Source: SIAQ01 sp964484265 (lineage in GTDB: Bacteria; Planctomycetota; Planctomycetia; Gemmatales; Gemmataceae). Taken from it: 64,000 bases of DNA. Of this stretch, positions 1-8,178 are shown one piece after another (positions within the stretch are counted from its first letter, which is position 1; each line of letters opens with the position of its first letter). Position numbers and translations under genes: made by a program. The notes beneath the pieces were generated by a model. The model searched no databases. It was not told the DNA's origin and worked only from the letters and a program-made list of their open reading frames with translations. The DNA is taken from the NCBI GenBank assembly GCA_964484265.1, contig CAZAFH010000003.1:62001-126000 (forward strand). Reading direction: 5' to 3'.

Positions 1-1
1 G

Positions 2-1627
2 GGTGACGCCATCGTTGGCAACGGCCGAATCGTTGCCGTTGTTCGGCGCCAAGATTCGGCTGTGGAGGTTTACGCTGTCAAGCCAACCGGAGCAGCATCG
101 CGATTTCGGCTACGCTTGCAATCCACGACGGGTGAACTCGCCGATCGTTTGGAGAACGTGTCTCTCACTGAGAACGCCAAAGCCGGCGCGACGCTCGAGG
201 CGTCATACAAGACCGCGAAGGGAGAACTCGTTGTCGGCCGTTTTCGCATCAAGCGAGGCGACGTCTCCGTTCAGGTCGAACCCGGCACAGGCGCGAGTAA
301 GCTGCGCGTCGAATGTCCGGGGCGATTTGTCATCCTGCCCGATTTCTTCGCCGACGATATCACCCTCGACGCCGTCAAGCTACCGCTGAGCACGGTCGAA
401 CTGCCCAGCGAGAATTTCGTGCTCCAGCCGACCGCGGCGGGAAACGCTCTGGTGATGTGTGTCTTCCAGAATCGCCAACAGGACGTCAAGGTGACACTGT
501 CCGGTCAGGGCAGCGAGCGCCACGTAACCGGTTCGGAAATAGGCTTCGAGAAAAAGAAAATCTGGGTCGCCCTGATGGAAGCGCCGCAGATTTGGCACAT
601 GCGCGACCTTCGAGCCGAGGACACCGCCAAGATCCTTAAACTCGACTGGACGATGCCCTTTCCCGCCCAGTGGCGCGTCGATTTCAGCCGACCGGGCGAC
701 CTGACCAATAGCTGGGAGATGCTCCTGCAATACAAGGGCTACAGCAGCTACTCGCGCCACAATTGGCTTGGCAGCGATACCACGACCTTTCAGTCCGACC
801 GCGAGCACTGGAACACGGTGCTAGGTACTTATCCTTATCCCGTTTGGTCCGACACGACCGGGCGAGGCTACCTGCAGCCGATCAAGAGCAAGATGCTGCA
901 GTTCGTCGGCCCTGCCCTCATCTATCCGATCCATCGCGTCAGCGAAACGCCGACCGATGCCTTTACCGTGGTCGATGTCATGCGCAACACGCTCGGCGTG
1001 GGCCCGTGCGAGCACATTTTGGACGTGCAATCGCACAAGGAAGAGTACAAGGGCGAAGCGACCTGCGGCGTACGCGATATCCTCAATCCGATCTACGCGG
1101 CCAAACGGCAAAAGCAGTGCCGGGATGAGATCAACAAGACGCTGGACAACGGCCTGATCTTCGTGAGACACATTCGCGGCCGAATCAACGACTATATCGC
1201 CTTCGGCCAGAAGACGCGAAAGTACCTTGCCGAGCAGCGGAAACTCCATCCCGAGTTGGCAGATTTCATCGACGACATGGATCGTCTCACGCAGGAGATT
1301 GACAAGAAAGTAGCCGTGCGGGCCGCCAAGATCAACACGCCGGAACACGTGGTGAAGCTGATGGCGGACTTCCGCAAGAACGTGCTCGACTACGAAGGCC
1401 CCGACGCCGAGCAACGTTGCAAGGCGTTCACGCATGCGCTGTGGATCGTGGGCGACAATCAGGACGAATTATCCGGCGAGTTGCGCTGGGTGGCGCGAAC
1501 GCTAAGGCAGCGTGCCGGCATTCGCATGGCGCTCGACGCACGCACGGCGCCGATCGCCGCCGAGTTACGCAATCGCACGCAGGAGGTTCTGCGAGGCCCA
1601 GCGTGGCACGAGGGAGCGCGGCAGTGA
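2..1627 (+). CDS. Conserved secreted-type protein of unknown function, 5' end outside window
   Basis: The frame is open from base 2. Its first codons (GDAIVGNGRIVAVV) align with residues 71 onward of the paralogue at 9325-11277 (GDAVLANGRLLAVA), so about 70 N-terminal residues, including any signal peptide, lie outside the window and the GTG at 62 is internal. Stretches shared by the two proteins include LPDFFADDI, VELPSENF, WTMP-PAQWRVDF and RNTLGVGPC. The last third is helical and charged. I recognise no domain, and the role is unknown. The 225 bases at the 3' end are nearly repeated at 3492-3910, where they are all that remains of a third family member. The gene ends in TGA, followed by a long gene-free stretch. 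Confidence 0.8.
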   Translation, partial: GDAIVGNGRIVAVVRRQDSAVEVYAVKPTGAASRFRLRLQSTTGELADRLENVSLTENAKAGATLEASYKTAKGELVVGRFRIKRGDVSVQVEPGTGASKLRVECPGRFVILPDFFADDITLDAVKLPLSTVELPSENFVLQPTAAGNALVMCVFQNRQQDVKVTLSGQGSERHVTGSEIGFEKKKIWVALMEAPQIWHMRDLRAEDTAKILKLDWTMPFPAQWRVDFSRPGDLTNSWEMLLQYKGYSSYSRHNWLGSDTTTFQSDREHWNTVLGTYPYPVWSDTTGRGYLQPIKSKMLQFVGPALIYPIHRVSETPTDAFTVVDVMRNTLGVGPCEHILDVQSHKEEYKGEATCGVRDILNPIYAAKRQKQCRDEINKTLDNGLIFVRHIRGRINDYIAFGQKTRKYLAEQRKLHPELADFIDDMDRLTQEIDKKVAVRAAKINTPEHVVKLMADFRKNVLDYEGPDAEQRCKAFTHALWIVGDNQDELSGELRWVARTLRQRAGIRMALDARTAPIAAELRNRTQEVLRGPAWHEGARQ

Positions 1628-2250
1628 ATCGTACCGCGACATTGAAATGCACGCTTCGTAGTCGCCCAAACTCCGGCATTGCGAGAGCGGCAGTCTGACG
1701 ACTTACTCTAAGAAAACTGCACAATGACTTCTGGAACGATCATCAAGTTACTACTGCGATTCTTCGATCAGTCGCCAATTTTCAGCCAAATCCGCGAAAT
1801 TCTTACCATAATAATATGTGAGATGCGGCCATCTGAAATTTCGCGACTTCGGCTACGAAATACCATCTAGCGATTTAGTACTATTCGGCACGATATCTGT
1901 AGGTTACTCTGCTAGTACTTACATCGGACCTTGCAAAGACGACGCGAATATCGGGATTAATCCTTGGCACGTCGCCAATCGCTGCTCGCGAACTTCGTCA
2001 GGTGCTAATGCAATGGCGGTCAGTCGTGCGTCTCCAACCTAGGATCCTCTCGCTCAGAACGTCGATACATTCTGCAATGCTCTCGGCCAACGGCGTCGAG
2101 AACCCGTGATACAGCTGGCAATTTGGTCGGGCAGCGATTCCGGTAGCTTATTCTCATGGAGTGGCTTTTTTTTTTCGGCCAAGGGTCTTGGGAGCAACAA
2201 TTCTAATAAAAAAGTTAGAATGAAAAACGGGTTTGGTTTTGGAGAAAGAA
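1628..2250. other. Gene-free, relatively AT-rich stretch
   Basis: No reading frame here has a convincing start, ribosome site or protein-like composition. The base composition is more AT-rich than the flanking genes. A run of T (about 2167-2175) lies shortly before the next gene. The promoter of the 2251 gene presumably sits in the last 150 bases, but I cannot pick a clear -35/-10 pair. Confidence 0.5.
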
Positions 2251-3435
2251 ATGCAAAGACAGGTTCAATGCGCTTGTGGCATTTCTGTTTTGCTCGGCGA
2301 GGAATACAAAGGCGACGAAGTCAAATGTCCGTCCTGTGGCCAGCAAATTTCCATTCCATTGTCGTCTACCTATTCATCCACGGCGTCTGCGACTCCGTCT
2401 GTCGAACATGTGCCATTTACCTGCCCCTTCTGTCATGGACCTTTGACTGAGTGGCCGAAAGCGTGTCCGCACTGCCTAGTTTCCTTTGACGAAATGGCGC
2501 CACCCAGCTTCGAGGCAGAAAAAGAAATCAAGGAAACGCCCAAGAGAAAAAAAAAATCCGGAGAAGCAGCGAAAAAAAAGCAGTCGGGGCGATCGCTGAG
2601 CGAGGTGGACGTTTCTGCCTGTAGCCTGATCCGTACCGGCATCCTCCTGCATTACTACTCCGTTGCCAGCTGGCTGTTGAGCCTGACACTTCTCCTGTTG
2701 GCATTGGTACTATTAATGTTGGGATTCTGTATCGGCGAAGTATTCTTCATCATGGCGGTAATCTCAGCAGGCGGAAGCGGTGTTTCTTTGATCGTCCACA
2801 CGCTCATAGATATTTCAAGCTACGGTTTCTGCGTCGCACCCCCCGCCAATACAGGCCAGGGTTTTGTTTTGGCTGCATTGATTCTTCGTGTCTTTTCGGT
2901 TCCGGTGGCCTTGATTATGGCATGCCTTATCGGGAGCCCGTTGTTCATCTTGGCGGTGATCGCTCTTTCCGGCGTGGTTTCTTGGACTTGTTGGATGTTC
3001 TTTCTTTTGCGTTTGGCCGCTTACCTTGAACGGCCGACGCTTGTCATGGAATTGCAACGCCTCATGGGATATTGGTACGGGCAAGCAATGGTGTATACGT
3101 CCATCGCGGGTGGCACGCTCGCCTTGGGTGTGGCGGCTTTTTTTCGAGGTGACGTGGCCGCAAGGGACGGGACTCCTCTTCCGGGATGGCTCTGGTGTTC
3201 CGGGGCTTTCTTTTTAGCACTTTTATTGGCAGGACTGATGTTTACCTCATGGATTAACCTTAGACGGGTTATGACAAAAAGTACCGTTGGGAATCTGATC
3301 GACTCGGATATTACCTGGAAAACCCTCGTTGGTCTGAATTGGGGAATTGAATACCTTGCGTTTTTGCAAACCTATCGAGGTGAACTCCCTACATCGCAGA
3401 ATCTAGCAGATGCTGAATCTGCCTCGTCCGATTAG
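2251..3435 (+). CDS. Zinc-ribbon multi-spanning membrane protein
   Basis: A GGAG at 2241-2244, six bases before ATG 2251, decides the start. The in-frame TTG at 2233 lies upstream of that ribosome site. The N-terminal 75 residues hold two zinc-ribbon-like motifs: CAC followed by CPSCG, and CPFC followed by CPHC. A lysine-rich linker (KRKKKSGEAAKKK) comes next, then about six hydrophobic membrane segments over residues 130-360. This layout is common in planctomycete membrane proteins of unknown function. The ribbons should be cytoplasmic (inference). Base composition is visibly lower in GC than in neighbouring genes. It appears to be a single-gene unit. Function unknown. Confidence 0.75.
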   Translation: MQRQVQCACGISVLLGEEYKGDEVKCPSCGQQISIPLSSTYSSTASATPSVEHVPFTCPFCHGPLTEWPKACPHCLVSFDEMAPPSFEAEKEIKETPKRKKKSGEAAKKKQSGRSLSEVDVSACSLIRTGILLHYYSVASWLLSLTLLLLALVLLMLGFCIGEVFFIMAVISAGGSGVSLIVHTLIDISSYGFCVAPPANTGQGFVLAALILRVFSVPVALIMACLIGSPLFILAVIALSGVVSWTCWMFFLLRLAAYLERPTLVMELQRLMGYWYGQAMVYTSIAGGTLALGVAAFFRGDVAARDGTPLPGWLWCSGAFFLALLLAGLMFTSWINLRRVMTKSTVGNLIDSDITWKTLVGLNWGIEYLAFLQTYRGELPTSQNLADAESASSD

Positions 3436-3491
3436 CCCTGGAGAAGAAAAGGGCCAGGAGTTCTCGAAGTAAAGGGCGATCGCCTCTTGCG

Positions 3492-3910
3492 GACGCGGAG
3501 CAGCGCTGCAAGGCGTTCACCCACGCGCTGTGGATCGTCGGCGACAATCAGAGACTTTAGCAACGTTACATGGGCGCCTGATGACAAAACGGGCAAATTG
3601 CCGAGGAAAGGCCGTCAGCGAGGCTGTCGGTTCCAAAGCTGACAACCCAAGGCGAACGCCTTCCTGAGTTGTTGCTCTGCCCGACGTTTTTTCGCCATTT
3701 TGCCGCCAGAGTTCCATGTAACGATGCTATAGTCTCGACAATCAGGACGAATTATCCGGCGAGTTGCGCTGGGTGGCGCGAACGCTCAGGCAACGCGCCG
3801 GCATCCGCATGGCGCTCGACGCGCGCACAGCGCCGATCGCCGCCGAGTTACGCAATCGCACGCAGGAGGTTCTGCGAGGCCCAGCGTGGCACGAGGGAGC
3901 GCGGCAGTAG
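3492..3910 (+). pseudogene. 3' remnant of a third paralogue of the 2-1627 gene, split by an insertion
   Basis: Bases 3492-3551 plus 3746-3910 match 1403-1627 of the first gene over 225 positions with about 14 differences. Reading in the gene's frame, all 12 differences before the stop codon are third-position synonymous changes, and the stop is TAG instead of TGA. This pattern means the segment diverged while still part of a selected protein, so it is the tail of a former full-length paralogue and not a fresh partial copy. Nothing upstream of 3492 resembles the family, so the 5' part is lost. A 184-base inverted-repeat element interrupts the remnant at 3552-3735. Confidence 0.85.
3552..3735. 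mobile_element. MITE-like element: 184 bp, 22-bp terminal inverted repeats, 10-bp target duplication
   Basis: The left end (3552-3573) and the reverse complement of the right end (3714-3735) agree at 20 of 22 bases, both beginning AGACT and ending CGTTACATGG. The element is flanked by a perfect 10-base direct repeat, CGACAATCAG, at 3542-3551 and 3736-3745. That sequence occurs once at the matching place in the intact paralogue (1453-1462), so the empty site is known. There is no room for a transposase, so the element must have been mobilised in trans. A 10-base duplication fits some DDE families such as IS4 or ISAs1, but I cannot assign the family. Confidence 0.85.
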
Positions 3911-3962
3911 GTTCAAACCAGGAACCGGCATTTTTTTTGCTATTCTTCATGCGAGTTGATTC

Positions 3963-5699
3963 ATGTCCAGAACTTTCGGCTTATTGGTTGTGATTTTCTT
4001 GATCGCCGGTTGTGGCCGACAGCCGCCCGCGCCTCCCGTGGACAACGTCCAGGTGTTGCCTTCGGTCCAATCCAAGGCAGGCGGCGAGATGGTGCTCGTC
4101 CCGGCCGGTTCGTTTCTGATGGGCGACACCTCCGACCGCACGGATGAAACGCCGCACACGGTCGCCATCAGCGCTTTTTATCTCGACAAACATCCCGTGA
4201 CACAGGAGTTGTACGCGAAGGTCATGGGCAGCAATCCGTCCAAACGCAAGGATCCGAAATGCCCCGTTGAACGCACGCAGTGGACCGATGCAGTTCGTTT
4301 TTGCAACAAATGCTCGGAACTCGATGGTCTGACGCCGTGCTATGATCTTGAAACCTGGCAGTGCAACTTCGCTGCCGACGGCTATCGCCTGCCGACGGAA
4401 GCCGAATGGGAGTACGCCTGCCGTGCCGGCGCAAAAGGCAAATACAGCTTCGGCGACTCCGAGAAAGACCTGCCGCAGTACGCCTGGCTCAAGCCGCACT
4501 CGCTCGGGAAGACGCATCCCGTTGGTCAAAAGCTGGCGAATCGCTTCGGTCTTTTCGATATGCATGGCAACGTCTGGCAGTGGTGCAACGACTGGTACAA
4601 CGAGACCTATTATTCCGAGAGTCCGAAGGACGATCCGCGCGGACCAGCGACCGGCAAGATGCGCGTCCTGCGCGGCGGGGCATGGGACTCCACGCCCGAC
4701 AAATGCCGGGCCGCTTATCGCAATAAAGAATTTCCCGTATATTCCGACGCCTGCTTCGGCGCCGACAGCTACGGCTTCCGCCGAGCGAGAGGCGAGGGGC
4801 GAGTTACGAGGGCCGAGGCGAAAACGGAAAAGAAACCAATCGCTCCCCCAATAGCGAAGGGAGACCCAAAGAAAGACGGCGGTCTGTCTCCTCGTCCCAC
4901 GCCCCTCACCTCTCGCCTCTCCCTCAAGGGCACGATCGTATTCGTCAGCGATCGCTCCGGCAGCATGAAAATCTGGAGCATGCACGCCAGCGGCAAGAAC
5001 GCGAAGCAGCTCACCAAGAGCGAAGGCCCCGATGCCGACCCGCGTTTTTCCCCCGACGGCAAACAGATTCTGTACACCACTCTCCGCGGCGGCTTCCCCG
5101 AAATCTGGCTCATGAACCGCGACGGCTCAAACCCACAAGCTGTCACAAAAGGCTCACAGGGCAACTGGGCTCCCGACGGAAAATCGATCATCTTCATCCA
5201 GGACAACCAGACCTTCATCCGCGACCTCGCCGCCAAGAAGGAACGTCTCGTCACGCCCAAAAACTGGGAACGCTGCGGCGTCCCTGCCTTCAGTCCCGAC
5301 GGCAAACGCTTCGCCGTCGCCAGCCGACACCTTGGCAACATCGGCATCTTCCTTTTGAGCACGGATGGCGCGGGCAAGGAGCACGTCGCTCTAAAAACCG
5401 AGGAGGCCTGCTGCACGCCGCAATTCTCCAAAGACGGCAAGCGCATCATTTGCCAATCCGTGCAGGGGCATATCCACCAGATCGGCGTGGATGGCAAAGA
5501 TTGGGACCAGCTCACCTTCGGCGCCGACGTCCAGCACGACGCTCGCTATTCGCCCGACGGCACGATGCTGCTCTTCTGCCGCGCCCCAACGCCGGAAGGT
5601 CCCTGGCAGATTTGCGTGCAGCGGTTCGATTCCGAGGATTACGTGGTGCTGACCAAGGAAGGCTCGAACCAGCTGCCCGACTGGCATGGGGCGGAATAG
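3963..5699 (+). CDS. Lipoprotein with FGE/SUMF1-fold domain and WD40-like (PD40) propeller
   Basis: A signal peptide ends in a lipobox (LIAGC, Cys17), so the protein is probably a membrane-anchored lipoprotein. Residues 40-275 form an FGE-sulfatase (SUMF1) domain with GGEMVLVPAGSFLMG, RLPTEAEWEYACRAG, DMHGNVWQW and RVLRGGAW. After a linker, residues 323-575 carry TolB/PD40-type propeller blades (FSPDGKQI, WAPDGKSI, YSPDGTML). True formylglycine-generating enzymes need a C-x4-C pair. Here the aligned positions are Ser243 and Cys248, so sulfatase activation is doubtful despite the sulfatases in this window. Many FGE-fold proteins instead bind carbohydrate or modify other substrates. The linker is built from a palindromic repeat (see 4783-4925). 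Confidence 0.85.
   Translation: MSRTFGLLVVIFLIAGCGRQPPAPPVDNVQVLPSVQSKAGGEMVLVPAGSFLMGDTSDRTDETPHTVAISAFYLDKHPVTQELYAKVMGSNPSKRKDPKCPVERTQWTDAVRFCNKCSELDGLTPCYDLETWQCNFAADGYRLPTEAEWEYACRAGAKGKYSFGDSEKDLPQYAWLKPHSLGKTHPVGQKLANRFGLFDMHGNVWQWCNDWYNETYYSESPKDDPRGPATGKMRVLRGGAWDSTPDKCRAAYRNKEFPVYSDACFGADSYGFRRARGEGRVTRAEAKTEKKPIAPPIAKGDPKKDGGLSPRPTPLTSRLSLKGTIVFVSDRSGSMKIWSMHASGKNAKQLTKSEGPDADPRFSPDGKQILYTTLRGGFPEIWLMNRDGSNPQAVTKGSQGNWAPDGKSIIFIQDNQTFIRDLAAKKERLVTPKNWERCGVPAFSPDGKRFAVASRHLGNIGIFLLSTDGAGKEHVALKTEEACCTPQFSKDGKRIICQSVQGHIHQIGVDGKDWDQLTFGADVQHDARYSPDGTMLLFCRAPTPEGPWQICVQRFDSEDYVVLTKEGSNQLPDWHGAE
4783..4925. repeat. Imperfect palindrome lying in frame as an inter-domain linker
   Basis: The left arm (about 4783-4811, GAGAGGCGAGGGGCGAG core) is the approximate reverse complement of the right arm (about 4889-4925, CCCCTCACCTCTCGCCTCTC core). 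The unit sits exactly between the FGE and propeller domains of the 3963-5699 protein and is read through without a stop. It looks like an intergenic REP-type palindrome captured in coding sequence. Confidence 0.65.
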
Positions 5700-5746
5700 C
5701 GGTACAATGAACACTGGCAGTAGGACTGAAATCGGAGGATAGCAGG

Positions 5747-6109
5747 ATGTCACAAACTCGTGCCAAGCCGCGCAAGCCTAAAGTCGTCGCCGAACCGGAA
5801 GCCAACCGTGCCGAGGCGCCGGCGACAGAGGTATTCAACCTGTCTGACGCCGCCGCGTATCTGCGCGTGTCGGAAGCGGAATTGCTGTGCCTCGTGACGG
5901 ACCAGGCGTTGCCGGGCCGGCAGTTTGGCCGCGAGTGGCGCTTCCTGAAGTCGGCGATCCAGGACTGGCTGCGCACCCCGCCGAAGCGCGGCAGCCGAGA
6001 GGCCATACTGTCGGTCGCTGGCGCATGGAAGGATGATCCCTTGGTCGAAGAAGAGTTGAAGGAAATCTATCGAAAGCGCCGCGAGCATTTGGTCGAGGAA
6101 ATCCAATGA
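5747..6109 (+). CDS. Excisionase-type HTH protein, probable antitoxin
   Basis: Residues 26-75 (FNLSDAAAYLRVSEAELLCLV, then GREWRFLKSAIQDWL) match the excisionase/HTH_17 helix-turn-helix pattern. The charged C-terminal tail (EELKEIYRKRREHL) is typical of antitoxins that wrap a partner. The stop overlaps the start of a PIN-domain gene by four bases (ATGA at 6106), the classic toxin-antitoxin coupling. GGAGG at 5734-5738 precedes ATG 5747, and a possible -10 TACAAT lies at 5703-5708. It probably binds its own promoter. Its toxin is frameshifted, so it may now be an orphan. Confidence 0.75.
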   Translation: MSQTRAKPRKPKVVAEPEANRAEAPATEVFNLSDAAAYLRVSEAELLCLVTDQALPGRQFGREWRFLKSAIQDWLRTPPKRGSREAILSVAGAWKDDPLVEEELKEIYRKRREHLVEEIQ

Positions 6110-6523
6110 TCCTTCTGGATACGGATACCTTGACGTTGTATTTCAACGACCATCTCCGCGTGGTGCGGCGGGTTGAGGCAGCCATCGAAGACCCAGCCAC
6201 GTCGATCGTCACCAGAATCGAAGTATTGCAAGGCCGATTTTCTTCCATCTTGAAGGCGGCTACCTCCGAAGACCTGCTACGTTTTCAAAAACGCCTTCTT
6301 GAGGCCGAGCGCGATTTGGTGCCATTTCTTATAGTGCCTTTTTGACAATGCCGCGGCCCGTGAATTCGACCGCCTACGAGAAAACAAGAAACTCGGGAAA
6401 ATAGGTCGAAACGACCTGCTGATCGCGTGCATCGCTCTCGCCAACCAGGCAACGCTGGTCACGCGAAATCTCAAGGACTTTCGGTCGGTGCCTGGCCTGA
6501 AGGTGGAGAACTGGGCGGATTGA
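6106..6523 (+). pseudogene. VapC-like PIN-domain toxin, broken by a one-base frameshift
   Basis: The first 79 residues start MILLDTDTLTLYF (the PIN Asp motif) and stop early at TGA right after ...LVPFLIVPF. Dropping one T from the T5 run at 6339-6343 restores a normal VapC tail: DNAAAREFDRLR, then IGRNDLLIACIALA with the PIN aspartate, then TLVTRNLKDF and VPGLKVENW, ending at TGA 6521-6523. Both halves are well conserved, so the break is recent, a read error, or compensated by slippage. As written, the toxin lacks its second acidic cluster and should be inactive. Confidence 0.85.
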
Positions 6524-6635
6524 TTGTTCACCGCGTACACATGCGTGTCGAATCCGTAAGATGGTCCCCGTTTGACGTTGCATCGCAATCGCACGGCGCC
6601 GCGCGAACGCCAAACGTGAACCAAGAACCCCCGCC

Positions 6636-8108
6636 ATGCTCTTTCACACCTGGGTCTTTCTCGTCTTTTGCCTGATCGTTTTTCCGGTCTATTTGCTGGT
6701 CCGCAAGAACAATCAACTCATGAACCTTTGGTTCATGATCGCATCCTACACGTTCTATGGTTGGTGGAATCCCTGGTATCTGCTCCTGCTCTTCGGCACG
6801 TCGGCCATCGATTATTGGATGGTCCAACTTATGGAACGCAAGCAGAGTACGCGCAAGCTCTGGCTCATCATTAGCCTCGTCAGCAACTTCGGTTTCCTTG
6901 CCTATTTCAAATACTCCGGCTTCATCACAACCAATCTCAACGGAATCCTGGGCAGTGATGTACTTCCCGATCCAGCCGAGTATCCGAACCGGATGCTCAG
7001 TTTTTTCGGCGCTCCGGACGATTGGCTGTTCACGAGAGTGATTTTGCCGATCGGCATCTCCTTTCACACGTTTCAGTCGATGAGTTACACAATCGACGCC
7101 TACTTTGGCTCGATCAAGACCGAGCGCAGTTTCATTCGCTTCCTGACTTTTGTGTCGTTCTTTCCGCAACTCGTCGCCGGGCCGATCGAGCGTGCCGGCA
7201 ATTTGCTGCCGCAACTTCAGACGACGCCGACGATCACGACGCAAAAGATCGCCGATGGTCTGTCGCTGTTTCTGGTCGGATTTTTCAAGAAAGTGGCGCT
7301 CGCCGATTATCTCGCTCGGTACGTCGATCAGGTCTACGGCGACCCGATTTCGCAGCACCTCGTACCTCACCTGAGCGCGCAGCCGGCGCCGGCGTTGATC
7401 CTCGCCACGATCGCGTTCGGCTGGCAGATCTACTTTGACTTTTCCGGCTACACCGACATGGCGCGCGGCATTGCCGAGATGATGGGCTTCCGCCTGATGC
7501 TCAACTTCAACAACCCGTACACCGCGACCGGGCTGGGCGATTTCTGGGCACGCTGGCATATCAGCCTTTCCACCTGGTTCAAGGATTACGTCTATTTTCC
7601 GCTCGGCGGCAATCGCGGCGCGCGGTGGGAAACCTATCGCAACATGTTCGTCACCATGATGATCTCCGGCGTCTGGCACGGAGCGGATTGGGGTTTCATC
7701 ATCTGGGGCGCCTTGCACGCCGTGGCCCGCTGTCTGACGCGCGACCTGGAGTTGACGTTTTTCTGGAAGCAGCGGATGCCCCGGCTTGTCAAGCAGTTGT
7801 TGGTCTTTTCGTTCGTCACGTTCACGTGGATTTTCTTCCGCGCCCCGAGATGGGAAAATGCGTCGCTGATCGTCCAGCGCATCTTCTGGACCGGCTGGGA
7901 CGGAGCGCTTGACCCGCGGTTTCCAATCATGCTGGGAGGTCTGGTCCTGGTCGTTTGGATCTACCAGTTGATATACACAAGCGACGGACCGTTGCGGCAA
8001 GTGCTCGAATGGAACGCAGTGAAGGTGGGTCTGGTCGTATGCATGGTCGTGTACCTGTTGATTATTGCCCAAGCGAGCACGGCGCAGTTCATTTATTTTC
8101 AGTTTTGA
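6636..8108 (+). CDS. MBOAT-family membrane O-acyltransferase (AlgI-like)
   Basis: This 490-residue protein has about ten hydrophobic segments and the MBOAT layout: FYGWWNPWYLLLL near the start, PIGISFHTFQSMSYTID, PQLVAGPIERAGNLLPQL, DFSGYTDMARGIAEMMGF, FWARWHISLSTWFKDYVYFPLGG in two parts, and the catalytic-histidine segment SGVWHGADWGF with His348. Family members move acetyl or other acyl groups across the membrane onto exopolysaccharide or cell-wall polymers. The next gene, 70 bases on, encodes an SGNH protein, the usual periplasmic partner. I see no strong ribosome site before ATG 6636. The substrate is unknown. Confidence 0.9.
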   Translation: MLFHTWVFLVFCLIVFPVYLLVRKNNQLMNLWFMIASYTFYGWWNPWYLLLLFGTSAIDYWMVQLMERKQSTRKLWLIISLVSNFGFLAYFKYSGFITTNLNGILGSDVLPDPAEYPNRMLSFFGAPDDWLFTRVILPIGISFHTFQSMSYTIDAYFGSIKTERSFIRFLTFVSFFPQLVAGPIERAGNLLPQLQTTPTITTQKIADGLSLFLVGFFKKVALADYLARYVDQVYGDPISQHLVPHLSAQPAPALILATIAFGWQIYFDFSGYTDMARGIAEMMGFRLMLNFNNPYTATGLGDFWARWHISLSTWFKDYVYFPLGGNRGARWETYRNMFVTMMISGVWHGADWGFIIWGALHAVARCLTRDLELTFFWKQRMPRLVKQLLVFSFVTFTWIFFRAPRWENASLIVQRIFWTGWDGALDPRFPIMLGGLVLVVWIYQLIYTSDGPLRQVLEWNAVKVGLVVCMVVYLLIIAQASTAQFIYFQF

Positions 8109-8178
8109 CGCGTTATTGTTTTCTTCGTTTTGCGTTCGCATGGCGACACGCGGGCACTAAACGAAGAGGGAGGCAACG

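Noticed and set aside
1818..2042. A 74-codon plus frame in the gene-free stretch after the first gene
   Set aside because: It has no ribosome site, low-complexity translation and no similarity that I recognise.
2106..2450. A 114-codon plus frame overlapping the start of the zinc-ribbon protein gene
   Set aside because: It overlaps 200 bases of a gene with a good ribosome site and zinc motifs. It has no ribosome site of its own and no protein-like pattern.
3963..5699. Calling this gene the genuine sulfatase activator FGE
   Set aside because: The first catalytic cysteine position is Ser243, so the required cysteine pair is absent.
6339..6343. Programmed ribosomal frameshifting in the PIN toxin gene
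   Set aside because: The T5 run lacks a convincing slippery heptamer with a downstream structure. A mutation or read error is simpler, so it is listed as a pseudogene.
6528..8141. A 537-codon minus-strand frame opposite the MBOAT gene
   Set aside because: Its composition is rich in Arg, His, Gln and Asp and mirrors the codon bias of the plus strand, where every MBOAT motif is present.
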